Source of the DNA: Sphingobacterium thalpophilum
GTDB taxonomy: Bacteria > Bacteroidota > Bacteroidia > Sphingobacteriales > Sphingobacteriaceae
Reading direction: 5' to 3'
Length of the DNA: 64,000 nucleotides
Assembly: GCF_901482695.1 (NCBI RefSeq)
Contig: NZ_LR590484.1
Span: 4,774,001-4,838,000, forward strand
Of this stretch, positions 8,574 to 17,302 are shown in pieces. The translations under genes and the position numbers were made by a program. The notes beneath the pieces were generated by a model. It was not told the origin of the DNA. It made no database searches and saw only the letters and a list, made by a program, of their open reading frames with translations. Positions within the stretch are counted from its first letter, which is position 1. Each line of letters starts with the position of its first letter.

Positions 8574-10591
8574 TGGATAATACGTTCAAGACTGCAATTA
8601 CAGCCGGGATTCCGGCAGAATTGCCAAAAAAAATGGAGCGGGATGAGAATGTAAGCCATGCGCCAAAGCGTAAAAATATACTTTCGCTTCAGGAAGAGAA
8701 GCTTGCCCTGCGGAATGCCCTCCGGTATTTCCCTAAAGCATGGCATGCTACGTTGGCTCCTGAGTTTCTCGAAGAGCTACGTGATTACGGACGAATCTAC
8801 ATGTATAGGTTTAGGCCAAATTATGCCATGTACGCACGACCAATAGAGGATTATCCAGCAAAAAGCAAACAGGCAGCAGCCAGCATGCTGATGATACAGA
8901 ATAATCTAGATCCCGCTGTTGCCCAGCATCCCCATGAGCTGATCACGTATGGTGGTAATGGGGCGGTATTTCAGAACTGGGCACAGTATTGTCTAACCAT
9001 GAAATATCTCTCGCAGATGAGCGATACACAGACCTTACATATGTACAGCGGTCACCCTATGGGACTGTTTCCCTCCTCCGAGCTAGCCCCAAGAGTAGTA
9101 GTCAGCAACGGCATGATGGTTCCGAACTACTCCAAACCCGATGATTGGGAACGTTATAATGCATTGGGAGTAACCCAATACGGACAGATGACAGCGGGAT
9201 CCTACATGTACATTGGGCCCCAGGGCATTGTTCATGGTACGACAATTACAGTTATGAACGCGTTCCGCCGACACCTAAATAAAGGGGAGGATATTAGCGG
9301 AAAGGTGTTTCTGACATCTGGGCTGGGGGGTATGAGTGGTGCACAGCCAAAGGCAGGCAATATTGCGGGTTGCATCACCGTATGTGCAGAAGTCAACCCT
9401 GTGGCTGCAAGGAAACGGTACGAGCAGGGCTGGGTGGATGTGCTGATTGATAATATGGATCAGCTGGTTAAGGAAGTACGCCAGGCAATTGTGGCAAGGG
9501 AAGCGATTTCTTTTGCATTTATTGGGAATGTCGTCGAGGTATGGGAGGCCTTTTACCGCGAGAATATCCACGTTACTGTAGGATCTGACCAGACCTCGTT
9601 GCATAATCCTTGGTCAGGAGGTTATTATCCAATGGGCCTTACGTTTGAAGAAGCAAATGATTTGATGGCGTCGCAGCCGGACAAATTTAAAGAATTTGTG
9701 CGTGCCAGCTTGGTCCGGCACGTGCAGGCGATCAACAACCATGCTGCCAGAGGCACTTACTTTTTCGATTATGGAAATGCCTTCTTGCTGGAGAGCAGTC
9801 GAGCTGGAGCAGCTGTATGGAATGATGCTGGAGACAAATTTCGCTATCCATCTTATGTGCAGGATATTTTGGGCCCCATGTGTTTTGATTTTGGTTTTGG
9901 CCCATTTCGATGGGTTTGTACCTCTGGTAAGCCTTCCGATCTGGAAAAAACAGATAAGCTGGCGATCGCTGCCCTGCGCGAACTGCAAACGATTGCACCT
10001 GAAGAAATACAGCAGCAGATGCGTGACAACATCCAATGGATTCAGGAGGCCGGTAGAAATAAATTAGTTGTTGGATCACAGGCTCGGATTCTATATGCGG
10101 ACTCGAACGGACGTATTGCTATCGCAAAAGCATTTAATGAAGCAATCCGGAAAGGGGAGCTAGAAGGCCCTGTTGTCCTTGGACGTGACCATCACGACGT
10201 TAGCGGAACAGATTCTCCCTATCGGGAAACGAGCAATATCTACGACGGAAGTCAATTTACGGCGGATATGGCTATTCACAATGTCATTGGAGACAGTTTT
10301 AGAGGTGCCACGTGGGTATCCATTCACAACGGTGGAGGTGTTGGCTGGGGCGAAGTCATCAATGGTGGATTTGGAATGCTTTTGGATGGGTCAGTGGCCT
10401 CTGATGTAAGGTTGGAAAGCATGCTATATTTTGACGTTAACAACGGTATCGCTAGGAGGGCATGGGCGCGAAACAAGGAAGCAAATCACGCACTGGATAG
10501 GGCGATGGCGGCCAATACATCGCTTATGGTAACTCGGGCGCAGCTGGTCGACGATACGATCATTGATAATTTATTTAAGGAATTGGAATGA
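8573..10591 (+). CDS. hutU: Urocanate hydratase, long form
   Basis: The enzyme hydrates urocanate to imidazolone propionate using a tightly bound NAD. Diagnostic stretches are YGGNGAVFQNWAQY, MYSGHPMGLFPS, NGMMVPNYS, YGQMTAGSYMYIGPQG and, late in the protein, the glycine-rich HNGGGVGWGE. At 672 residues it is about 110 longer than the usual proteobacterial HutU (about 555) and close to the eukaryotic UROC1 length. The N-terminal 75 or so residues precede the conserved core. It overlaps hutI by one base and hutG by four, so the operon is tightly coupled. Confidence 0.96.
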   Translation: MDNTFKTAITAGIPAELPKKMERDENVSHAPKRKNILSLQEEKLALRNALRYFPKAWHATLAPEFLEELRDYGRIYMYRFRPNYAMYARPIEDYPAKSKQAAASMLMIQNNLDPAVAQHPHELITYGGNGAVFQNWAQYCLTMKYLSQMSDTQTLHMYSGHPMGLFPSSELAPRVVVSNGMMVPNYSKPDDWERYNALGVTQYGQMTAGSYMYIGPQGIVHGTTITVMNAFRRHLNKGEDISGKVFLTSGLGGMSGAQPKAGNIAGCITVCAEVNPVAARKRYEQGWVDVLIDNMDQLVKEVRQAIVAREAISFAFIGNVVEVWEAFYRENIHVTVGSDQTSLHNPWSGGYYPMGLTFEEANDLMASQPDKFKEFVRASLVRHVQAINNHAARGTYFFDYGNAFLLESSRAGAAVWNDAGDKFRYPSYVQDILGPMCFDFGFGPFRWVCTSGKPSDLEKTDKLAIAALRELQTIAPEEIQQQMRDNIQWIQEAGRNKLVVGSQARILYADSNGRIAIAKAFNEAIRKGELEGPVVLGRDHHDVSGTDSPYRETSNIYDGSQFTADMAIHNVIGDSFRGATWVSIHNGGGVGWGEVINGGFGMLLDGSVASDVRLESMLYFDVNNGIARRAWARNKEANHALDRAMAANTSLMVTRAQLVDDTIIDNLFKELE

Positions 10592-11589
10592 GCCATTTGT
10601 TTAAACAAAAACAGTTATATGTTGCCGCAGACCGTTTCCGATGGAAAGGACGTGTAGACGGTGAAGATAAGGACTGGATGCGCTGGCACCAGTGGGTCAG
10701 CTGCGTTGATCTGCTGACAGTGCCAGATCTGGCTGGCGCATACAGCATTCTGGGCTTTTGCAGTGACGAGGGCGTGTCCCGTAACCTAGGACGGGCAGGC
10801 GCAAAAGATGGACCGGCTACGCTCAGAGATGTTCTTGCAAATTTGCCTGTGTATTTTTCAGATGAAGTAAAAGTAAAAGATTGTGGCGATATTTTGGTGA
10901 TGGATAGTGATTTAGAATCTTCTCAAGAAGCATTGGGTCAAGCGTTGGCGACAGTGCTTCGTAGCGGCGGATTTCCGATCGTCTTTGGTGGCGGGCATGA
11001 GGTCACTTATGGACATTATCTTGGTATAAAGCAACACTTAGGGGGGAGCAGCCACAAAATCGGCTTTATCAATTTAGATGCGCATCTTGACATGCGCCCA
11101 CTGCCTGGCGGTTTTGGGAACTCGGGCACTGGGTTTTATCAAATCGAACAGGATCTGAGAGCTATGGGAGCATCGTTTCATTATTTAGCGATCGGAATAC
11201 AGCAGATCAGTAACACCAGAGGACTTTGTGACTATGCACAGACTAAGGGCGTACAGCTGATCCGGAGCGATGATCTGATTCCATCCAACTTGGAAAAACT
11301 ACAAAACCAGGTACGAGCATTTGCTGCCGAAGTAGACTATCTTTACTTGACAATCGATCTGGACATGTTTGCTGCTCCGTACGCTCCAGGGGTGAGCGCA
11401 CCGGCGTTCAATGGCGTTGTTCCGAACGAAATTTTTTTCGGTTTATTTGAAACACTCATCAAGCTGCCCAATTTAAGATCACTGGATATCGCAGAGTTAA
11501 ATCCGCGCTATGATATTGATGGACGTACAGCTAAACTAGCTGCGGATCTGCTTTTTAAATTTGTGAACGGCGCCACTGATCGGCTATAG
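10588..11589 (+). CDS. hutG: Formimidoylglutamase (arginase family)
   Basis: This 333-residue member of the ureohydrolase family has all the binuclear manganese motifs: FGGGHEVTYGH, NLDAHLDMRP and TIDLDMFAAPYAPG. It hydrolyses N-formimidoyl-glutamate to glutamate and formamide, so the pathway here ends in one step without HutF or a formylglutamate amidohydrolase. The ATG overlaps the hutU TGA (ATGA). A stem-loop follows the gene, marking the operon end. Confidence 0.93.
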   Translation: MSHLFKQKQLYVAADRFRWKGRVDGEDKDWMRWHQWVSCVDLLTVPDLAGAYSILGFCSDEGVSRNLGRAGAKDGPATLRDVLANLPVYFSDEVKVKDCGDILVMDSDLESSQEALGQALATVLRSGGFPIVFGGGHEVTYGHYLGIKQHLGGSSHKIGFINLDAHLDMRPLPGGFGNSGTGFYQIEQDLRAMGASFHYLAIGIQQISNTRGLCDYAQTKGVQLIRSDDLIPSNLEKLQNQVRAFAAEVDYLYLTIDLDMFAAPYAPGVSAPAFNGVVPNEIFFGLFETLIKLPNLRSLDIAELNPRYDIDGRTAKLAADLLFKFVNGATDRL

Positions 11590-11613
11590 CATGAAGTACC
11601 AGTAATCTAAAAT

Positions 11614-11668
11614 CGACAAACGCCGGTAGGGACAGTATAGTGCTTTCACGGCGCTTGTCGGTTTGTTT
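11614..11668 (+). terminator. Terminator of the hut operon
   Basis: The arms at 11614-11625 and 11649-11660 pair with a single mismatch (CGACAAACGCCG with CGGCGCTTGTCG), followed by a T-rich GTTTGTTT tail. It lies 25 bases after the hutG stop. Confidence 0.65.
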
Positions 11669-11691
11669 AGCTGCCCAGTTAGCAGCTACTT

Positions 11692-11973
11692 TTAGAAAAG
11701 TACGTCTGCAAGGTCGGCCTCCTTATCAAAAACGGACTTTGCAAAAGGACAGAGTGGGAGTATTTTTAACCCTTTCTCTCGGGCGAAGTCAACTGCTGCA
11801 GAGAGCATTTGCCTACCTAGCCCTTTGCCGGTATAGTTCTCACTAACCTCGGTATGGTCAATAATAAATTTTGTGGGACCAGCCCAGGTATAGGTCATCT
11901 GGGCCACAGATCTCCCTTGGTCTGTTACTTCGAAACTCCCATGTCTCTCCCCATCTTTTTGTATGACTTCCAT
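11692..11973 (-). CDS. Small GNAT-type N-acetyltransferase (YjdJ/COG2388-like)
   Basis: This 93-residue protein has the compact GNAT core seen in the YjdJ group: a beta-strand start, FIIDHTEVSENYTGKGLGRQM, which contains the acetyl-CoA pyrophosphate loop (Y-x-G-x-G-x-G/A pattern), a following helix VDFAREKGLKI, and LPLCPFAK as the conserved Cys-Pro-Phe strand. It is shorter than a full GNAT, as usual for this group, and the substrate is unknown. It is convergent with hutG and alone on its strand. Confidence 0.8.
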   Translation of the reverse strand: MEVIQKDGERHGSFEVTDQGRSVAQMTYTWAGPTKFIIDHTEVSENYTGKGLGRQMLSAAVDFAREKGLKILPLCPFAKSVFDKEADLADVLF

Positions 11974-12157
11974 TGATTATAATTTTTTGGTGTATCTATA
12001 GTTGATACAAATTAAGTAAATTCTGCTTAACACTTTCCCATGGCGTCGGCATTTTAATGGATATTACGTAGAACTGACCGAATTGTAGCTTTCCCATACT
12101 CCCTTTTGGCATTATTTGGTGGTATATTGTGAGGTTCTGAAATTTTGTTGGCAAACC

Positions 12158-12187
12158 TTTGTTTCGCTAAGAAAATTAGTATATTTG
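12158..12187 (+). promoter_or_regulatory. Bacteroidota-type promoter of the exonuclease/GIY-YIG gene
   Basis: TTTG at 12158-12161 (-33) and TATATTTG at 12180-12187 (-7) are spaced by 18 bases, close to the consensus. The ATG follows 13 bases after the -7 element, so the leader is very short. Confidence 0.65.
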
Positions 12188-12200
12188 TTCAAGAAGTACT

Positions 12201-13643
12201 ATGAATGAAAGCAAAAGACAAGAATTTGCCATTGTAGATATAGAAACTACAGGGGGCAATGCAAAATCGAGCCGCATTACCGAAATCGCAATCGTGGTAC
12301 ACGACGGCAATCGTGTGCTGGAACGCTGGGAAACATTAATAAATCCAGGTAAGGAAATCCCGAATTCTATTTTTGCGCTGACCGGTATCAATAATGATAT
12401 GGTGAGGGATGCGCCATTGTTTGAAGACGTGGCATTACAAGTCTACACACTGTTGAAAGATCGTATTTTCGTGGCACACAATGTGAACTTTGATTATTCT
12501 TTTGTCCGCTTTCAATTGCAGGAAGCAGGGATAGAATGGTCGGCTATTAAACTGTGTACGGTACGTTATGCCCGAAAAATTAAGCCTGGGCTTTTATCCT
12601 ATAGTTTAGGCCGTTTGTGCGACTATCTGGATATACCAATCCAAAACCGGCACCGTGCAGGTGGCGATGCTGATGCTACCGCAATTCTTTTTGCCTTTCT
12701 TCGGGCATTGGACACCGAACAGGTGTTTCAGGAGATGATTAAACATAAAGCAATCGCGCAACGCTTTCCGCCACATCTGGATTTAAAGGAGTTCGAACAG
12801 TTGCCAGATTCGCCAGGGGTATATTATTTTCATAATAAAGAGGGCAAAGTAATTTACGTCGGAAAAGCAATCAATATAAAAAAACGAGTGCAATCGCACT
12901 TCGCTGGCAATAATATTCAGGCACAACGGCAAAATTTTCTGAAAGAGATTTACCACATCAGTTTTGAATGTTGCGGTACAGAACTGATGGCACTGTTGTT
13001 GGAGTGCGCAGAGATCAAACGGCTCTGGCCTAAATTTAATCGCGCCTTAAAGCGGTACGAACCTAAATTTGGACTATTTTGCTATGAGGATCAAAATGGT
13101 TATTTACATCTTGCTATAGGCAAAATAACTCGGCAACAAGATTGTATTCAGTTATTTCATCGGGAATACGATGCAATTCAATTACTGCAGTCATTTATAC
13201 GAAAAGGCGCCATAAATCCCCGTTTTTGTCAATTTGGCAGTGCAGGTATGGCGGGTCGGATAGCGCCACTAGGAGATCTGCCAGACCGCGAACTACATAA
13301 TATGCATGTAGAGTGCTGTGTGGCCGAATGGTTAAAGCTGCGGCCTTCCTACGTCTTGGTGGATAAAGGTAGGAATGCAGAAGAGAGAAGCTGTATCGTA
13401 GTCGAAAATGGACGGTTTTATGGCATGGGATACATTGATGAACATAGTCAATGTAATGACCTGGAAAGTGTCAGAACGCAGGTAAAAGTGTATCAGAGTA
13501 ATTATTACATGATGGAATTAATTAGCCAGGCGGCAGAAAGGTATCCTAATAAAGTGTATCCGCTTACTATGTCGGCCCCATCGTCAGTGGCAGCGGAAGG
13601 TGACAGCGAATATGACAAACTGACTTCCATGCGTCTTTTTTGA
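12201..13643 (+). CDS. DnaQ-like 3'-5' exonuclease fused to a UvrC-type GIY-YIG nuclease domain
   Basis: The first 175 residues form a DEDDh exonuclease: VDIETTGG, HNVNFDYSFV and HRAGGDADAT give the acidic triad and the catalytic histidine. After a linker, PDSPGVYYFHNK and VIYVGKAINIKKRVQSHF make a GIY-YIG domain like that of UvrC and Cho, with the arginine and the later LLLECAEIKRLWPKFN glutamate region present. The 160-residue C-terminal part has no recognised motif. The product is probably a DNA repair nuclease that can both incise and degrade a strand. Similar exonuclease/Cho fusions occur in several phyla, annotated as exonuclease domain proteins or as polymerase III epsilon homologues. 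It has its own promoter and no operon partner. Confidence 0.88.
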   Translation: MNESKRQEFAIVDIETTGGNAKSSRITEIAIVVHDGNRVLERWETLINPGKEIPNSIFALTGINNDMVRDAPLFEDVALQVYTLLKDRIFVAHNVNFDYSFVRFQLQEAGIEWSAIKLCTVRYARKIKPGLLSYSLGRLCDYLDIPIQNRHRAGGDADATAILFAFLRALDTEQVFQEMIKHKAIAQRFPPHLDLKEFEQLPDSPGVYYFHNKEGKVIYVGKAINIKKRVQSHFAGNNIQAQRQNFLKEIYHISFECCGTELMALLLECAEIKRLWPKFNRALKRYEPKFGLFCYEDQNGYLHLAIGKITRQQDCIQLFHREYDAIQLLQSFIRKGAINPRFCQFGSAGMAGRIAPLGDLPDRELHNMHVECCVAEWLKLRPSYVLVDKGRNAEERSCIVVENGRFYGMGYIDEHSQCNDLESVRTQVKVYQSNYYMMELISQAAERYPNKVYPLTMSAPSSVAAEGDSEYDKLTSMRLF

Positions 13644-13830
13644 TTTCTAGTTGCGTTGAATTTGAAAAAATATCATCAAACAAGGAGTATTCGTCATAAT
13701 AATCTCACTAATGTGTTAAATAAATGTGAAATGGATAGTTGTCATTTTTTTTGGTCCAAAAGTTGAAATATCCTGTATGTAGAATATTAGATAGACTTTT
13801 CATAATTTAGGTTAATAATTGGTTAGTTTA

Positions 13831-13862
13831 GACCTGGGGCTCCCAACCTCAGGTCTTTTTTT
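13831..13862 (+). terminator. Rho-independent terminator
   Basis: GACCTG and CAGGTC form a stem extended by GGG/CCT pairs around a 7-base loop, followed by seven T. It is 188 bases past the stop of the exonuclease gene, so it ends either a long 3' UTR or a separate short transcript. Confidence 0.75.
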
Positions 13863-13999
13863 GAATGAAAAAGTCCTCCCACTACAATTCTCTACCAAAA
13901 ATGCACAAACAAATTATACAGTTATTTTAAATATGTGAATTTTTCTCTGCTGCATTTTTTTTACATGTCAATTTGCTCGTTTTCAGGTGAGTATGATTT

Positions 14000-14021
14000 G
14001 TCCCCCTTTTGTCCCCCTTTT
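14000..14021. repeat. Tandem 11-bp direct repeat
   Basis: GTCCCCCTTTT occurs twice head to tail. No integrase or other mobile gene is nearby, so no attachment role can be claimed. Confidence 0.6.
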
Positions 14022-14147
14022 CGTTTTTTCTCTGTGGAGTTAATTTATGTATTTTAGTTGACACATACTGTAACAGCGGAATTAGCAAAACGAATATGGG
14101 GTGTTTTCTAAGAGTAGCTACGGTATATCTTATCCATATCTTTATAT

Positions 14148-14172
14148 AAAAAGGGCTTAGGCCCTTTTTTTT
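14148..14172 (+). terminator. Strong orphan terminator
   Basis: AAAAAGGGC pairs with GCCCTTTTT around a TTAG loop, with T8 as the right flank. The A-run on the left makes it usable in both directions. No annotated gene ends here on either strand. Confidence 0.75.
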
Positions 14173-14256
14173 GGATATATGCAGTCCAAACTACGCCGCT
14201 GATTGCAATCAGTAGTGGTATAGGACGATCAACAGACGGGATTGTATGTCCATAAA

Positions 14257-14289
14257 AAAGAGCGTACAGAGTTTTTCTGGACGCTCTTT
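14257..14289 (-). terminator. Terminator of the LOG-family gene
   Basis: AAAGAGCGT (14257-14265) pairs with ACGCTCTTT (14281-14289), with extra inner pairs CAG/CTG. Read leftwards it ends in a T-run. It lies 23 bases past the stop of the LOG gene. Confidence 0.75.
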
Positions 14290-14312
14290 GAGCATATCAG
14301 TTTTCAAGCTGA

Positions 14313-15023
14313 TTAAAAATTTGGTTTCAGCAGATATTTGTCGTAAAAACGGAATATATGATCAGCAGCTTCTTGTGCAGTATCAACAATACGATATAGC
14401 TTTAGATCTTCTTCGCTGATATATTTGTTGGATAACATAGTGCTCTGTACCCAATCCATCAGCCCCTTCCAATATTCGGAACCGACCAACACGATTGGAA
14501 AGCGAGCGATTTTTCCTGTCTGGATCAAAGTGATCGCTTCAAAGAGTTCATCCATTGTACCAAATCCTCCCGGCATAACAATATATCCCTGAGAATACTT
14601 CATGAACATTACTTTTCGTACAAAGAAGTACTTAAATTCCAATAATTTGTCCCTGTCTATATATTTATTGTGAAATTGTTCAAAAGGTAATTCAATGTTG
14701 AGACCTACTGATTTTCCGCCGGATTCATAAGCCCCTTTGTTGGCTGCCTCCATAATGCCGGGGCCGCCACCAGATATTATACCATAACCACGCTCAGTTA
14801 ACAAGGCCGCGATATCGGTGGCCATTTTATAATATTTATGTTCTCGGGGTGTTCTTGCGGATCCAAATATAGATACACAGGGACCGATTTTAGCGAGTTT
14901 TTCGAATCCATCTACAAATTCTGACATGACCTTAAAGATCTGCCAAGAATCTTTTACTTTGATTTCCTGCCACGTTTTGTTCTCAAAGGCACGGATGATT
15001 TTATCTTCTTTTGTAATGTCCAT
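14313..15023 (-). CDS. LOG family protein (TIGR00730-type nucleotide phosphoribohydrolase)
   Basis: The Rossmann-like LOG fold is clear: SIFGSAR at the first strand, GGGPGIMEAANKGA with the glutamate region, and PGGFGTMDELFEAIT, the signature PGGxGTxxE. The family hydrolyses nucleoside 5'-monophosphates to a base and ribose 5-phosphate. Some members were called lysine decarboxylases in error, and some plant and bacterial members activate cytokinins. At 236 residues it is a slightly long bacterial form with an N-terminal extension of about 40 residues. It is divergent from recR with its own terminator. The natural substrate is not evident. Confidence 0.9.
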   Translation of the reverse strand: MDITKEDKIIRAFENKTWQEIKVKDSWQIFKVMSEFVDGFEKLAKIGPCVSIFGSARTPREHKYYKMATDIAALLTERGYGIISGGGPGIMEAANKGAYESGGKSVGLNIELPFEQFHNKYIDRDKLLEFKYFFVRKVMFMKYSQGYIVMPGGFGTMDELFEAITLIQTGKIARFPIVLVGSEYWKGLMDWVQSTMLSNKYISEEDLKLYRIVDTAQEAADHIFRFYDKYLLKPNF

Positions 15024-15119
15024 AAATTACTTTATACATTAGTTTCTAAACCCTATTTTTTTCAAAAGGAATACAAGATAGCTATTTTTTTAAAACTAGC
15101 TACTTTTTGCGATTATTCT

Positions 15120-15127
15120 TACATTTG
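15120..15127 (+). promoter_or_regulatory. Candidate -7 element of recR
   Basis: TACATTTG matches TAnnTTTG and lies 4 bases before the recR ATG, implying an almost leaderless message. The nearest upstream TTTG (15106-15109) is only 10 bases away, too close for a normal -33. Confidence 0.4.
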
Positions 15128-15131
15128 CATT

Positions 15132-15746
15132 ATGAATTTTTCTTCGAAACTTCTTGAAAACGCGGTCGCGGAATTTGGTAAACTTCCCGGTGTGGGACAG
15201 AAGACTGCTTTACGGCTGGTGCTCCATTTATTAAAGCAGCCGGATCCAGACGTAGCACGTTTTACAGCGTCCATAGACCGTCTAAAGGAAGATATTCAGT
15301 ATTGTCAGGAATGTTTTAACATTTCGGACCAAGCGATTTGTGACGTTTGTACGTCCTTCAAACGCGATAAGAGTTTAATTTGTGTGGTGGAGGATACGCG
15401 TGACGTAATGGCTATAGAAAATACGAATTCTTATCAAGGTGTCTATCACGTCTTGGGCGGACTTATCTCGCCGATGGACGGGGTCGGCCCTGCCGACCTG
15501 AAAATAGAGGGATTGCTCAACCGTTTGCAGCGGGGCGGAGTGGAAGAGGTGATTTTAGCCTTGTCCGCTACTATGGAGGGAGATACAACCATATTCTATC
15601 TTTATCGTAAATTACGGGAATTTAATATCAAAATCACAACGATCGCACGCGGCATTGCTTTTGGTGGCGAATTGGAATATGTTGATGAATTGACTTTGGG
15701 AAGATCTATCGCCACGCGGGTGCCCTACGAGCGTCATGTAGGCTGA
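15132..15746 (+). CDS. recR: Recombination mediator RecR
   Basis: This 204-residue protein starts with the helix-hairpin-helix LPGVGQKTALRLVLHLL. A four-cysteine zinc finger (CQEC then CDVC) follows near residues 57-75, then a Toprim domain with VVEDTRDVMAIE and YHVLGGLISPMDGVGP. RecR works with RecO and RecF to load RecA at gaps. The end of the gene overlaps the convergent DUF2236 gene by 13 bases. No dnaX or YbaB gene adjoins it here, unlike in many bacteria. Confidence 0.97.
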   Translation: MNFSSKLLENAVAEFGKLPGVGQKTALRLVLHLLKQPDPDVARFTASIDRLKEDIQYCQECFNISDQAICDVCTSFKRDKSLICVVEDTRDVMAIENTNSYQGVYHVLGGLISPMDGVGPADLKIEGLLNRLQRGGVEEVILALSATMEGDTTIFYLYRKLREFNIKITTIARGIAFGGELEYVDELTLGRSIATRVPYERHVG

Positions 15747-16921
15747 TCATTGTAGTTCAGATAGATCTGTTTGATATCTTCGTGCACTTTTCTGCCTTTG
15801 TCAATTTGCAGGCGTCTATATGCTCTATCTAGTATATGACTATTGCTTCTTCTATTTTTTAGTAGTTTAAGATAAGCTATTCTCCCAATTAGTGTTTTTT
15901 TGAGCCCCAAAAGCTTGCAAGAATAGCTGCCCAGCAAGTAATTATTATAATATAAGTGTATTTCACGCATCAGTGCTCTCTTAAATTTGCTTCTTGGATA
16001 AGCGGCATCGACCGGTTCTTGCATCAGCGCTCCAGCTAACGCTATGCTATCTTGGTCACCTTCTTTTTGTGTCATCGTCCAATAGTAAAGTGATTGGATG
16101 GCTTCTTCTTCTGTATCAGGTAATAAGGCCGGCGGTATCCCTAGCAATGTTCCAATATATTTCCATAGATGAAATACACCTTCAATTTCCTTATTTAAAA
16201 TATTGAATTTCATTATTTTCAATCCCGTTATATAAACTAATGAAAAACCTAAATTTGTTGCGAGCATATCCCAGGTGTTTAAAGGAATGCCCCATTTGTC
16301 TATCGACCAGTTTTTTTGCTTTAGAATGAGCAACCGCGAAAAAGAATGAATGCAGCGAGTCAATAGGATAGCTTCAATACCGATACCGCCCGGCTTTAAA
16401 GCATTGTCGCCGGTGATGTCAACCCAGAACCTCACTGTCTCCGTCAGCCGTTTTACAGCACCCTTTTTTAACGCGCCCGTAAAAATGAGCGGCTTATTGA
16501 TCGCACTCGACTCATAACCACCCATTAAGCAGTAATCTCTTAATACGATAAGTCCTGAGAGTCCTGAGCGGTGACATAGTTCGATGCCGTGTTGGATTTT
16601 TTTCCAGTCTAGCCATTTAGGTTCAAAAACCACGGTATCTAAAAATTCTGAGATCAACGTCCGATAAAAACTATCGACAGGTTTACCACGAAGATAATCA
16701 CGGACAAGCTGCTGTCCTTTCGCAAAACCTATCTGCAAATGCAAGCGTTCGACAAGCTGGTCACAGACTTGGTCTCTTTCGTACAGGAGCGGTACAAGTT
16801 GATTTGCGTCGGAAAGAAGAGGTTTCACTTTCAACTTGCTTAGCAATTCTCTCCCTGTACCTTTGGACCAGTAGAATGCAAAAGATGTAGTATTGATTTG
16901 ATAACGTTCGGGATTTTTCAT
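15734..16921 (-). CDS. DUF2236 / MpaB-type oxygenase family protein
   Basis: This 395-residue protein matches the DUF2236 pattern (rubber oxygenase Lcp and ER-bound oxygenase MpaB relatives). An early RDYCLMGGYESSAINKPL is followed by a helix-rich core, and the most diagnostic part is PLNTWDMLATNLGFSLVYITGL with, further on, HLWKYIGTLLGIPPALLPDT. Characterised members bind one b-type haem and cleave carbon-carbon double bonds oxidatively, but most are uncharacterised. No signal peptide is visible. It is the last gene of a three-gene leftward cassette, 16 bases after the 118-residue gene. Its end overlaps recR by 13 bases. Confidence 0.75.
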   Translation of the reverse strand: MKNPERYQINTTSFAFYWSKGTGRELLSKLKVKPLLSDANQLVPLLYERDQVCDQLVERLHLQIGFAKGQQLVRDYLRGKPVDSFYRTLISEFLDTVVFEPKWLDWKKIQHGIELCHRSGLSGLIVLRDYCLMGGYESSAINKPLIFTGALKKGAVKRLTETVRFWVDITGDNALKPGGIGIEAILLTRCIHSFSRLLILKQKNWSIDKWGIPLNTWDMLATNLGFSLVYITGLKIMKFNILNKEIEGVFHLWKYIGTLLGIPPALLPDTEEEAIQSLYYWTMTQKEGDQDSIALAGALMQEPVDAAYPRSKFKRALMREIHLYYNNYLLGSYSCKLLGLKKTLIGRIAYLKLLKNRRSNSHILDRAYRRLQIDKGRKVHEDIKQIYLNYNDQPT

Positions 16922-16937
16922 CCAAAGAATTGTTGTT

Positions 16938-17294
16938 CTATTGAGTGTTCCAATAGGTATAATTTCCTATTAAATAGATTGTTTTGCTTGACTTTGTAAA
17001 TTTAAAATCGATATAATCAGTTTGACAGGAAACACTATCGCTGCAACAGAACTGCCGAGCAACCAGAAAATGTAAACGGAAGGAACCTGTGTCAGACGCT
17101 TCGTCATATTGCATATTATTTATATGGTAATCGGTCAGCATCGGAGCTCCATCTTTGTCCATGTGCGCGATGACATGGTCGGCAATCTTGTCCGATTGTG
17201 TGGTTGTCAATAACTGCAGAAAATACGAATGATCCGATAGGTTCCTAACCTCTTGGTCAATTTGAAGTCTGAGTTGTAGAGCTGTAGTAGTCAT
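16938..17294 (-). CDS. Conserved-looking hypothetical protein in the DUF2236 cassette
   Basis: I do not recognise this 118-residue protein. The first half is predicted helical and polar. The second half alternates strand-like segments (SFRLHFLVARQF, TDYIDFKF, TIYLIGNYTYW) and carries three cysteines (CCSDSVSC). There is no signal peptide or membrane segment. It sits 8 bases after the YgjP-like gene and 16 bases before the DUF2236 gene, so the three are probably one transcript and the small protein may act with a neighbour. Confidence 0.65.
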   Translation of the reverse strand: MTTTALQLRLQIDQEVRNLSDHSYFLQLLTTTQSDKIADHVIAHMDKDGAPMLTDYHINNMQYDEASDTGSFRLHFLVARQFCCSDSVSCQTDYIDFKFTKSSKTIYLIGNYTYWNTQ

Positions 17295-17302
17295 TAGTAT
17301 AT

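Larger units (their letters stand above)
13644..14312. other. Long intergenic stretch with several terminators and a short tandem repeat
   Basis: No credible protein gene is present. The stretch holds three stem-loop terminators (13831-13862, 14148-14172 and 14257-14289) and a tandem GTCCCCCTTTT pair at 14000-14021. The middle terminator is not next to any gene, so an unannotated small RNA or a relic of a lost gene may lie between 13863 and 14150. I could not fold the region into a known RNA class. Confidence 0.5.

Noticed and set aside
14000..14021. Possible integration (att) repeat
   Set aside because: The tandem C-rich repeat is not next to any integrase, tRNA gene or gene with foreign features, so an att role is unsupported.
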